DNA from: Pseudacidobacterium sp036264445
GTDB taxonomy: Bacteria > Acidobacteriota > Terriglobia > Terriglobales > Acidobacteriaceae
Assembly: GCA_036264445.1 (NCBI GenBank)
Contig: DATAQW010000130.1
Span: 1 to 19,938, forward strand
Length of the DNA: 19,938 bases
Direction of reading: 5' to 3'
Shown here: in pieces, positions 5,313-11,427 of the stretch
Layout of the letters: each line of letters starts with the position of its first letter
Position numbering within the stretch: the first letter of the stretch is position 1
Notes under the pieces: model-generated
What the model was told of the DNA's origin: nothing
What the model saw: the letters and a program-made list of their open reading frames with translations, nothing else
The model's database searches: none
Made by a program: the position numbers and the translations under genes

Positions 5313-7673
5313 TCACTGCACGTGTACAATCGCCTGCGACCCCATCGCCGGCACAGTCTGCTGCGCGCTGTTTCTTACCACAGGACGCGTGATCGCAATC
5401 GAAGCATCTCCCGCGGCCTTGGCCTGGAAGGTAAGCACTACTACCGGCCCATCTCCACTGACTCCGGCAACACCGGGTGGACGCGATGCAGAAATTGCCA
5501 CACCTCCGCTGCCGTCGTCGCGATGCACCAGAGCCACTGCCTGCCCGTCCTTGCCTAGAAAGCCTCCGACATCCACATTGATCAGGCTCAACTTTGAGCT
5601 GTCATACTGCATCTGCAGCGGAACCGAGAACACATCATGCCCACCGGCAAGGTTCACCGTCACCTGGAAGGTTGATCCCGCTTTCTGCGGAGCCTGCGGT
5701 GCTGCCAGCTGCATGCTCACGGGAGCGCCCGCATTCGCCTGCTGCTGCATCTGTCCGATGGCATTCTCAGCCGCAACTGAAGGCGTCTGCTCATGCGTCA
5801 TTCCCTGCTGCGGATTCACCTGCGGAAGTACAGCCGGCTTTGGAGCAGGCGGCTGCGCCGGAGCCTGAATTCTTCGCAACTCAATCGAGTTCGCCGTGCC
5901 TGTGTCAAGCTGCTGCGTATTTAATGGACTGATCTGCGTTGCCCGCACCACATGCGGAACGACCAGAAAAACAATCTCGTTATCCTGCACTTCGTGCGTT
6001 GTAGAGCCAAAGATATAGCGGAGAATCGGCAGCTCCGCCAACCCGGGCCAGCCGCTCAGCGATACATTGTCCTGCTTGGTAAGAATGCCGCCGATGATGC
6101 TGGCCTCTCCCTCTTTCAGACGAATGGTCTCCTCAGCGCTGTTATTCAGGATGATCGGCTGACTGAGGCCACCCAGGTTTACCTGGGGGCCAATGGTCGA
6201 AACCTCGATCTTCATCTTCAGCGTCACATCGCGGTCATAATGAATCTGGGGCTTCATATTGATATTTACGCCCACATCCATGTACTGGAACTGCGTATTC
6301 ACCAAGGAACTCACGATGGCCGTCGCTGCGCCCGTCTGATAAGAACCAGTGGCAACTGGATACTTTTCGCCGATCTTCAACGTGGCTTCCTGCCCGTCAG
6401 AGGCGCGAACGCGGGGATTCTGAAGTATTTTTGTATCCGCATCCGTCAACAGCAGGTTGGCCTGCGCCTGACCAATCGTCACAGCAAAATTTGTGGAGTT
6501 CAGGTGCGCCAGGCTATTCAGTGTCAGCCCACTGGAAGAAGTAGTTGTCGAGGTTGTAGAAGACGTTGTTGAAGTCGTTGTTGAAGTCGTTGTCGAAGAC
6601 GTCGTAGACGAGGTTGTAGACGTCGTTGTCACGTTTGCATTCGACGCCTGGAAATTAATCGTTGCCGTCTGTGGAAGCTGGATGCCAATCGAGCGCGTCC
6701 TGTCGCGACTCACTTCCATCACGGCCACGTCGATCACAACTTCAGGTCTCGCCTTATCCAGGTCATAGATGATCTTTTGCGCCAGCAGCAACTCGTCCGG
6801 AGTGCCGCGCATGATAATTGCATTCTGGCTCGGTACGGCGAACAACCTGGCCGTGGTGAATACCTGACGCAGAGCCGTCTGCACATCATTCAGGTCCTGC
6901 TGCTGTGAAACATTGGTCAGATAAAAAGTCTGCACCGCCTGCGCATCGAGTTCAGTGCGCTTGCCGCGGTTGTTGTCCGCCACAAAAATCGTGTTCGAGG
7001 TAATGGGCCGCCAGAATGTGCCCGTGATGGTGCCGATAATGCGTAACGCATCGAAAAGCGACACATTCGTCAGGTCCACTTGGACGCGTTTTGATGTATA
7101 AGCAGGATCGAACAGCACATTTATGCCTGCCAGCTTGCCCACCGTCTGGTAGATGACCCTGCTGTCTTCCACTGAATGGATCGTAATCGGCTCATTGGAG
7201 AGTGGTTTCAGTTCCGGAGGTCCGCCCAGATTCGCAAGCTGCGGATTGGCATTCGGTGAAACCTGCGCCTGGGGCGTTTGCCCGGGAGGAGCGTTCATCT
7301 GCTCCCGCGTCGCCTGTATGTTCTGCTGCGCCAGCTGGTTGCTCGGATCAATCTCGAGTGCCCGCAGAAATTCCGTCAAAGCCCCGGTGTAGTCGCCCTG
7401 ATCGCGAAGTCTCTCGCCTCTTCTTACAACCGACGCCGCTGCCGCAAAGCGTGTCCGCTCATACGCGGTCCTGAAGCGCAGATCCTTGGGGTCCTTCTGG
7501 AATGCTTTGTAGAAGTTCTCATAGGCTCCCTCAATGTCATTTCTGGCCTCGGCAGCCTGGCCCTGTTTGAACCAGTGGCTGGCCGACTGTGCCTGTAACG
7601 ACCTTGAAGAACCAAAAAGAAAGAGAAGAAATCCGACCGATAGGAAGGCCAGTTTTAAGGCGCGGTGATTCAT
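5313..7673 (-). CDS. Secretin (GspD/PilQ-type) with N-terminal TPRs and C-terminal cohesin-like domain
   Basis: The protein has 786 residues when started at the ATG at 7671-7673, chosen because GGAG lies 6 bases before it and a Sec signal peptide follows (MNHRALK, hydrophobic 9-20, LQA-QS cleavage near 28). TPR-like repeats cover about 31-125 (WFKQGQAAEARNDIEGAYEN; GDYTGALTEFLRALEIDP). Secretin N-domains follow: IYQTVGKLAGINVLFDP (174-190) and the segment ending IIMRGTPDE. A Thr/Ser tract lies at 349-381. The secretin beta-barrel spans about 310-580, with the signature GWPGLAELPILRYIFGS at 541-557 and EIVFLVVPHVV after it. A Pro/Gln linker leads to a cohesin-like beta domain at about 666-786 (FQVTVNLAG, MQYDSSKLSL, LTFQAKAAG). 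Secretins form outer-membrane gates for type II secretion or type IV pili. With two GspG-like pilins downstream, T2SS is the better guess. No ATPase, platform protein or pilotin is in view. Confidence 0.9.
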   Translation of the reverse strand: MNHRALKLAFLSVGFLLFLFGSSRSLQAQSASHWFKQGQAAEARNDIEGAYENFYKAFQKDPKDLRFRTAYERTRFAAAASVVRRGERLRDQGDYTGALTEFLRALEIDPSNQLAQQNIQATREQMNAPPGQTPQAQVSPNANPQLANLGGPPELKPLSNEPITIHSVEDSRVIYQTVGKLAGINVLFDPAYTSKRVQVDLTNVSLFDALRIIGTITGTFWRPITSNTIFVADNNRGKRTELDAQAVQTFYLTNVSQQQDLNDVQTALRQVFTTARLFAVPSQNAIIMRGTPDELLLAQKIIYDLDKARPEVVIDVAVMEVSRDRTRSIGIQLPQTATINFQASNANVTTTSTTSSTTSSTTTSTTTSTTSSTTSTTTSSSGLTLNSLAHLNSTNFAVTIGQAQANLLLTDADTKILQNPRVRASDGQEATLKIGEKYPVATGSYQTGAATAIVSSLVNTQFQYMDVGVNINMKPQIHYDRDVTLKMKIEVSTIGPQVNLGGLSQPIILNNSAEETIRLKEGEASIIGGILTKQDNVSLSGWPGLAELPILRYIFGSTTHEVQDNEIVFLVVPHVVRATQISPLNTQQLDTGTANSIELRRIQAPAQPPAPKPAVLPQVNPQQGMTHEQTPSVAAENAIGQMQQQANAGAPVSMQLAAPQAPQKAGSTFQVTVNLAGGHDVFSVPLQMQYDSSKLSLINVDVGGFLGKDGQAVALVHRDDGSGGVAISASRPPGVAGVSGDGPVVVLTFQAKAAGDASIAITRPVVRNSAQQTVPAMGSQAIVHVQ
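6541..6633. repeat. 12-bp tandem repeat inside the secretin gene
   Basis: From 6553 the plus strand runs in 12-base units: GTTGTAGAAGAC, GTTGTTGAAGTC twice in identical tandem (6565-6588), GTTGTCGAAGAC, GTCGTAGACGAG, GTTGTAGACGTC, then GTTGTC. Read in the gene's frame these encode the Thr/Ser tract at residues about 349-381. Because the unit is 12 bases, copy-number change would stay in frame. Confidence 0.85.
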
Positions 7674-7710
7674 GCAACTCCAGGAAAAGGTATCTGGGGA
7701 AAAGACATTC

Positions 7711-7730
7711 AGGCCCCGAAGCCAGGGCCT
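7711..7730 (-). other. Hairpin in the secretin 5' leader
   Basis: On the minus strand AGGCCC, an 8-base loop and GGGCCT form a perfect 6-bp stem between the predicted start of transcription (about 7749) and the ribosome-binding site. It may affect mRNA stability. No known riboswitch is recognised. Confidence 0.3.
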
Positions 7731-7755
7731 TTTCACAAAGCCTTGACGCTGGGCG

Positions 7756-7764
7756 ATTATAGCA
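7756..7764 (-). promoter_or_regulatory. Extended -10 promoter for the secretin gene
   Basis: The minus strand reads TGCTATAAT, a consensus TATAAT with an extended -10 TG one base upstream, as expected for sigma-70-type promoters that need no good -35. Indeed, no -35 hexamer is seen at 17 bases. Transcription would start near 7749, giving a leader of about 75 bases before the ATG at 7673. The same gap (7674-7906) carries the smpB promoter on the other strand. Confidence 0.6.
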
Positions 7765-7894
7765 TCGCCATGTAGCAGATATGTGATGCCGCGCTGGTGC
7801 GTTAGCATGACGATTCACACCTGCGAGGTCCCAGATCACAGGTCTCAGGGCACAGAAAAGATTTGCAGTTCTGAGCCATGAGATCTATGCCCTG

Positions 7895-7900
7895 TAAACT
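7895..7900 (+). promoter_or_regulatory. TAAACT -10 element 6 bases before the smpB ATG (leaderless signal)
   Basis: TAAACT is followed by six bases (AAAACC) and then the smpB ATG, so transcription would begin at or beside the A of ATG. No Shine-Dalgarno sequence is present. The same arrangement, TAAACT-N6-ATG, recurs exactly before pepA. Confidence 0.5.
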
Positions 7901-7906
7901 AAAACC

Positions 7907-8434
7907 ATGGCCCGCCAGTCTAGTCATCAAGTGGCCCCCACCGCTTCCCAGAAATCCCAACCGCGCGACCCGGTAGCAGCAGGCGCTCGCGACGCCGCCC
8001 AGAACCGCGCTGCCGGACACAACTATTTCCTGCTCGATAAATTCGAGGCAGGCGTGGCCCTGCGCGGGACAGAGGTTAAGTCCATCCGCGAAGGCAAGGC
8101 CAATCTCAAGGACGCCTACGGTCTCGTCAAGGACGGCGAGGCATTCCTGTTGAACGCGCATATTGGTCCGTATTCCCACGGCAGCTACACCAACCACGAA
8201 GCGCTTCGCACACGGAAGCTTCTGCTGCACAGGGAAGAAATTCGTAAACTACAGAGCAAGACGCAGCAGAAGGGATTAACGCTCATCCCCACCCGACTTT
8301 ATTTCAGAAATGGCAAAGTAAAGTGCGAACTGGCGGTCGCAAAGGGCAAACAGGACTGGGACAAGCGCGAAACAGAACGCCGCCGTGAAGCCGACCGCGA
8401 AGCAAGAGCCGCCATCGCCCGCTCCCGGAGATAA
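7907..8434 (+). CDS. smpB: SsrA-binding protein SmpB
   Basis: The protein has 175 residues, against ~150-160 in most bacteria. The extra length is an N-terminal Ala/Gln/Ser-rich extension of about 30 residues before the conserved core. The core shows NRAAGHNYFLLDKFEAGVAL, GTEVKSIREGKANLKDAY, NAHIGPYSHGSYTNHEALRTRKLLLHR (split here as 'NAHIGPYSHGSYTNHEA' and 'LRTRKLLLHR'), GLTLIPTRLYF, and a basic tail KGKQDWDKRETERRREADRE. SmpB is an OB-fold protein that binds tmRNA and delivers it to stalled ribosomes for trans-translation. The basic tail enters the mRNA channel. No tmRNA gene is seen in the window. It is divergent from the secretin gene. The ATG has no Shine-Dalgarno but sits just after a -10-like TAAACT. 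Confidence 0.97.
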   Translation: MARQSSHQVAPTASQKSQPRDPVAAGARDAAQNRAAGHNYFLLDKFEAGVALRGTEVKSIREGKANLKDAYGLVKDGEAFLLNAHIGPYSHGSYTNHEALRTRKLLLHREEIRKLQSKTQQKGLTLIPTRLYFRNGKVKCELAVAKGKQDWDKRETERRREADREARAAIARSRR

Positions 8435-8549
8435 GCGGTGTTGTCATCTGCTTCGCCTGGTCTGTTTCGAACCGACTTGTGCCCTTCTTATATGTCTAGG
8501 TTTGCAATGGCCTGACGTAGCCTGTCAGCTTCATTTAATCGCGAATGGT

Positions 8550-8555
8550 TAAACT
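8550..8555 (+). promoter_or_regulatory. TAAACT -10 element 6 bases before the pepA ATG (leaderless signal)
   Basis: TAAACT, then GAAATC, then the pepA ATG: the same hexamer and spacing as at smpB. There is no Shine-Dalgarno sequence. A convincing -35 hexamer is not seen. Confidence 0.5.
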
Positions 8556-8561
8556 GAAATC

Positions 8562-10052
8562 ATGAAAACAACCCTGCAATCAGGCAACGCAGCCGCAGTG
8601 GAAGCTGAACTCCTCGTCGTCTTTACTACCGACGCAGCCACAGGCAAAGACGCGAAACCGGAGATCATCCTCCTGACAGACGAGGGGGGAATCAAGCAGG
8701 CCTCCAGCCCATTCCTCGGCACCGGGGAATTCTCGAGCAATAGCAATGAAACCCTGCTTCTGCACGCTCCACAGGGGCTGAAAGCTAAGCGCCTGCTGCT
8801 CGTCGGCCTGGGCAAAGCCGCCAAAGCCACGTTCCACGACGTCCGCAAGGCCGCCGGAACCGCCGTCCGCTTCGCCAAGCCGCGTAAATTGCGGGAACTA
8901 GCCGTTCTTGCGCCAGCAGGAAGCGCATTCGACCCCGCTGCAACGGCGCGTGCCATTGCCGAAGGAGCGATCCTGGCCGATTTCGACCCGGACACCTACC
9001 GTAGCGACCGTAAAGACCAGAGCATTCAATCGCTGACCGTCGTTGCACCGAAAACCGCCGAAACAGGCTTCAACGAAGGTGTCATCATCGCCGAATCGCA
9101 GAATTTCACCCGCTCGCTGGTAAACGAGCCGGGAAACTACCTTACACCGGCGATTTTTGGCAAAAAAGCGGCCGAAATGGCGCGCGAATTCGGCCTGAAA
9201 TGCGAGGTTTACGGCGCAGAAAAGCTCCATGAGCTCAAAATGGGAGCATTCTGGAGCGTGGCCCAGGGCTCGGACGAGCCGCCAGCCCTCATCGTCATCA
9301 CCTACGAGCCTGAAAGCGTGCCCGAAGGTCCAGTGCTCGGACTTGTTGGCAAAGGCATTACCTTCGATACCGGCGGCATCTCCATCAAGCCCTCCGACAA
9401 TATGGAAAAGATGAAGTACGACATGGCCGGAGGAGCAGCAATGATCGGGGCTATGCGCGCCATCGCCCAGCTCAAGCCCGCGGTCAAAGTCATCGCTGTG
9501 GTTTGCGCCACGGAAAATATGCCCTCCGGGAAAGCGCAGAAGCCGGGAGACGTGCAGATCGCCATGTCTGGCAAGAGCATCGAGATCATCAATACTGATG
9601 CCGAGGGCCGCCTCGTCCTCGCAGATGGACTGGCATACGCAAAACAGCTCGGTGCAACGCATCTCATCGACGCCGCCACGCTCACCGGAGCCGTAGCCAT
9701 CGCACTCGGCCAGCTCAACGCTGGAGCCTTTTCCAACGACGAAGAAACGTATCAACGCTTCAGAAATGCGGTCGACAGGTCAGGAGAGCGCTTCTGGCGT
9801 CTGCCGCTCGATGAAGACTACCGCGACCTGATCCGCTCCGACATTGCCGACATTAAGAACACCGGGGGACGTTACGGTGGAGCTATTACCGCAGCCATGT
9901 TCCTTAAGGAATTCGCGGAAGATACCCCGTGGATCCACCTCGACATTGCCAGCATGGCATGGCTAGACGACACCAAACCCTGGACCGCCAAAGGCCCTAC
10001 AGGGGTAGGTATGCGCAGCATTGTAGAATGGGTCCGCAGTTTTTCACGCTAA
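8562..10052 (+). CDS. pepA: Leucyl aminopeptidase, cytosolic (peptidase family M17)
   Basis: The 496-residue length is typical for PepA. The N-terminal macro-like domain (about 1-170) is variable. The C-terminal catalytic domain holds the di-metal and active-site motifs: VGKGITFDTGGISIKP around 260-275, MKYDMAGGAAM near 288, and the M17 signature NTDAEGRL at 344-351. It goes on with HLIDAATLTGA and later GGRYGGAITAAMFL and WIHLDIA. The enzyme is a hexameric Zn/Mn aminopeptidase that trims N-terminal residues from peptides, and in some bacteria it doubles as a DNA-binding protein. It lies 127 bases after smpB on the same strand, with its own likely leaderless promoter, and a hairpin follows its stop codon. 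Confidence 0.96.
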   Translation: MKTTLQSGNAAAVEAELLVVFTTDAATGKDAKPEIILLTDEGGIKQASSPFLGTGEFSSNSNETLLLHAPQGLKAKRLLLVGLGKAAKATFHDVRKAAGTAVRFAKPRKLRELAVLAPAGSAFDPAATARAIAEGAILADFDPDTYRSDRKDQSIQSLTVVAPKTAETGFNEGVIIAESQNFTRSLVNEPGNYLTPAIFGKKAAEMAREFGLKCEVYGAEKLHELKMGAFWSVAQGSDEPPALIVITYEPESVPEGPVLGLVGKGITFDTGGISIKPSDNMEKMKYDMAGGAAMIGAMRAIAQLKPAVKVIAVVCATENMPSGKAQKPGDVQIAMSGKSIEIINTDAEGRLVLADGLAYAKQLGATHLIDAATLTGAVAIALGQLNAGAFSNDEETYQRFRNAVDRSGERFWRLPLDEDYRDLIRSDIADIKNTGGRYGGAITAAMFLKEFAEDTPWIHLDIASMAWLDDTKPWTAKGPTGVGMRSIVEWVRSFSR

Positions 10053-10061
10053 GAATGGGAA

Positions 10062-10099
10062 GGCCCTCGCAATTTATGCCAGGGCCACATGCTTCTTTT
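10062..10099 (+). terminator. Weak intrinsic terminator candidate after pepA
   Basis: GGCCCTCGC and GCCAGGGCC form a 9-bp stem with one mismatch around a 7-base AT-rich loop, starting 10 bases after the pepA stop. The following bases (ACATGCTTCTTTT) have only a short T-rich run, so efficiency is doubtful. Confidence 0.4.
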
Positions 10100-10188
10100 G
10101 CGGCATCTCGCACAGGAATATAAATTTCTGGTTGAAGATGCGACCCCGAGGCATCTCATTCAGCGCGATTCGACAACAGAATATTTAC

Positions 10189-10193
10189 AGGAG
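10189..10193 (+). promoter_or_regulatory. Shine-Dalgarno site that fixes the pstS GTG start
   Basis: AGGAG lies 7 bases before GTG at 10201, ideal spacing. This decides the start in favour of GTG over the upstream ATG codons at 10132 and 10138, which lack a site and would put 23 extra residues before the lipoprotein signal. Confidence 0.75.
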
Positions 10194-10200
10194 AAACACA

Positions 10201-11268
10201 GTGCGTCATTCAGGATTTTCCTCGAAGCTAACGGCCGCCATTGCAGCTATTTCAATCGCGTGGATTGCTGGCTGCAGATCCAACCCCGGAACGGAAAACG
10301 TCATGCTCTCCGGGGCAGGTAGCACCTTTGTCAATCCGGTGATGACGCGATGGACGCATGACTTCACCCAGGCGCACCCCAATATCCAGATCAACTACCA
10401 GTCCATCGGCTCTGGCGGGGGCATCCAGCAGGTAAAGGCAGGAACAGTTGATTTTGGCGCAACCGACGCTGCTCTCAGCGACCAGCAGCTTGCCGAAATG
10501 AAGCCGATGATTCAGATTCCTCAATCAGCCGGCCCCGTTTGTATAACCTACAACCTGCCTGACCTTAAGGAACCGCTCCGGCTTTCTCCAGAAGCGCTCG
10601 CCGCTATCTTTTTGGGCACGATCAAGAGTTGGCAGGACCCGGCTATTGCCAAAGACAACCCAGGAGTGCAATTCCCGAAGCTGCCCGTGATTGTTTCCCA
10701 CCGGGCAGACGGCAGCGGAACCACGAATATCTTTACAACCTTTCTCTCGGCCGTGAGTCCTGAATGGCAATCGAAAGTGGGTAAAGGCAGCTCTGTAAGC
10801 TGGCCAGTCGGTCTCGGCGGAAAAGGCAGCGAAGGCGTGACCGGAAATATCCGCCAGTCGCCCGGCGCTATCGGCTACGTGGAACTAACCTATGCCGAGC
10901 AAAACCACCTACCCGTGGCGAGCATCAAAAACCAGGCGGGGGAGTTTATTCCCCCAACCGCCGCAGCCACAACGGCAGCCATCAATGCCTTCATCAGCCA
11001 ACTCACGCAGGACACGCGCACGCCGATCGTAAATCCGCCAGCTTCCGCGACAGACGCCTATCCGATCTCCGGGTTGACCTTCCTCCTCATCCCGAAAGAT
11101 GGCCCAGGCAGAACCAGGCGCGACGCATTGAAGAGATTTGCGCAGTTCATCATGACCGACGGCCAGGCCACAGCAGCCACACTCAACTACGCCCCATTGC
11201 CTGATGGCATCAAGCAGTACAACCAGCAGCAATTGCAGCAGATGACTGCGGATGGACAACCGTTGTAG
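10201..11268 (+). CDS. pstS: Phosphate ABC transporter substrate-binding lipoprotein PstS
   Basis: The protein has 355 residues from the GTG start. The signal is that of a lipoprotein: basic start, hydrophobic stretch, then SIAWIAGC with the lipidated cysteine at C25. The mature part shows the PstS fold with phosphate-binding segments: LSGAGSTFVNPV, IGSGGGIQQVKAGTVDFGATD, and SHRADGSGTTNIFT, all hallmarks of the family that captures inorganic phosphate for the PstCAB importer. It continues with GSEGVTGNIRQSPGAIGYVE, also typical. Cysteine anchoring suggests an outer- or inner-leaflet periplasmic lipoprotein. No pstC, pstA, pstB, phoU or two-component genes are nearby, so this is an orphan copy. 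No convincing Pho box was seen in the 148-base upstream gap. It is convergent with argS. Confidence 0.93.
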   Translation: MRHSGFSSKLTAAIAAISIAWIAGCRSNPGTENVMLSGAGSTFVNPVMTRWTHDFTQAHPNIQINYQSIGSGGGIQQVKAGTVDFGATDAALSDQQLAEMKPMIQIPQSAGPVCITYNLPDLKEPLRLSPEALAAIFLGTIKSWQDPAIAKDNPGVQFPKLPVIVSHRADGSGTTNIFTTFLSAVSPEWQSKVGKGSSVSWPVGLGGKGSEGVTGNIRQSPGAIGYVELTYAEQNHLPVASIKNQAGEFIPPTAAATTAAINAFISQLTQDTRTPIVNPPASATDAYPISGLTFLLIPKDGPGRTRRDALKRFAQFIMTDGQATAATLNYAPLPDGIKQYNQQQLQQMTADGQPL

Positions 11269-11286
11269 CAGTGAGCTGTTTCCAAC

Positions 11287-11331
11287 TGTCATCCTGAGCG
11301 GAGCGCAGCGGAGTCGAAGGACTTGCAGTTC
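11287..11331. repeat. Interspersed intergenic repeat, best-preserved copy D
   Basis: TGTCATCCTGAGCGGAGCG, then CAGCG and GAGTCGAAGGACTTGCAGTT. This is the best-preserved copy and was used as the reference for the copies at 841, 2643 and 4181. It lies between the convergent pstS and argS genes. Downstream bases can pair with it (CCGCTC 11334-11339 with GAGCGG near 11364; TTGCAGT 11323-11329 with ACTGCAA 11382-11388), forming a nested stem. The rest of the 11269-11427 gap shows no gene. Confidence 0.75.
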
Positions 11332-11427
11332 CTCCGCTCAGACGCAAAACAGCAACCAACGGGAGCGGGATGAAAGGCAAGACTGCAAACCGCATTGAGA
11401 ATGGCGCGCATCTGCTGCATGCAATGC

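Noticed and set aside
5020..5868. Open frame of 282 codons on the plus strand across the secretin 3' end
   Set aside because: It runs antisense through pseudopilin, hairpin and secretin sequence with a Cys/Ala-rich, domain-less product.
6541..6633. Tandem 12-bp units considered as a CRISPR-like or iteron array
   Set aside because: There are no spacers, and the units are contiguous, degenerate and in frame inside the secretin coding sequence.
6493..6768. Plus-strand frame with a striking Val/Glu/Asp repeat (VVEVVEDVVEVV)
   Set aside because: It is the complement of the secretin Thr/Ser tract, and the periodicity comes from the 12-bp repeat, not from an independent protein.
7674..7808. 45-codon upstream extension of the secretin to 7808
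   Set aside because: It would place charged sequence before the signal peptide and lie across the TGCTATAAT promoter. The ATG at 7673 has GGAG and a proper Sec signal.
8898..9755. Open frame of 285 codons on the minus strand opposite pepA
   Set aside because: It is antisense to a fully convincing M17 peptidase, with no ribosome-binding site or known motif.
10132..10200. Upstream ATG starts for pstS
   Set aside because: They have no ribosome-binding site. GTG at 10201 has AGGAG at 7 bases and gives a standard lipoprotein signal.
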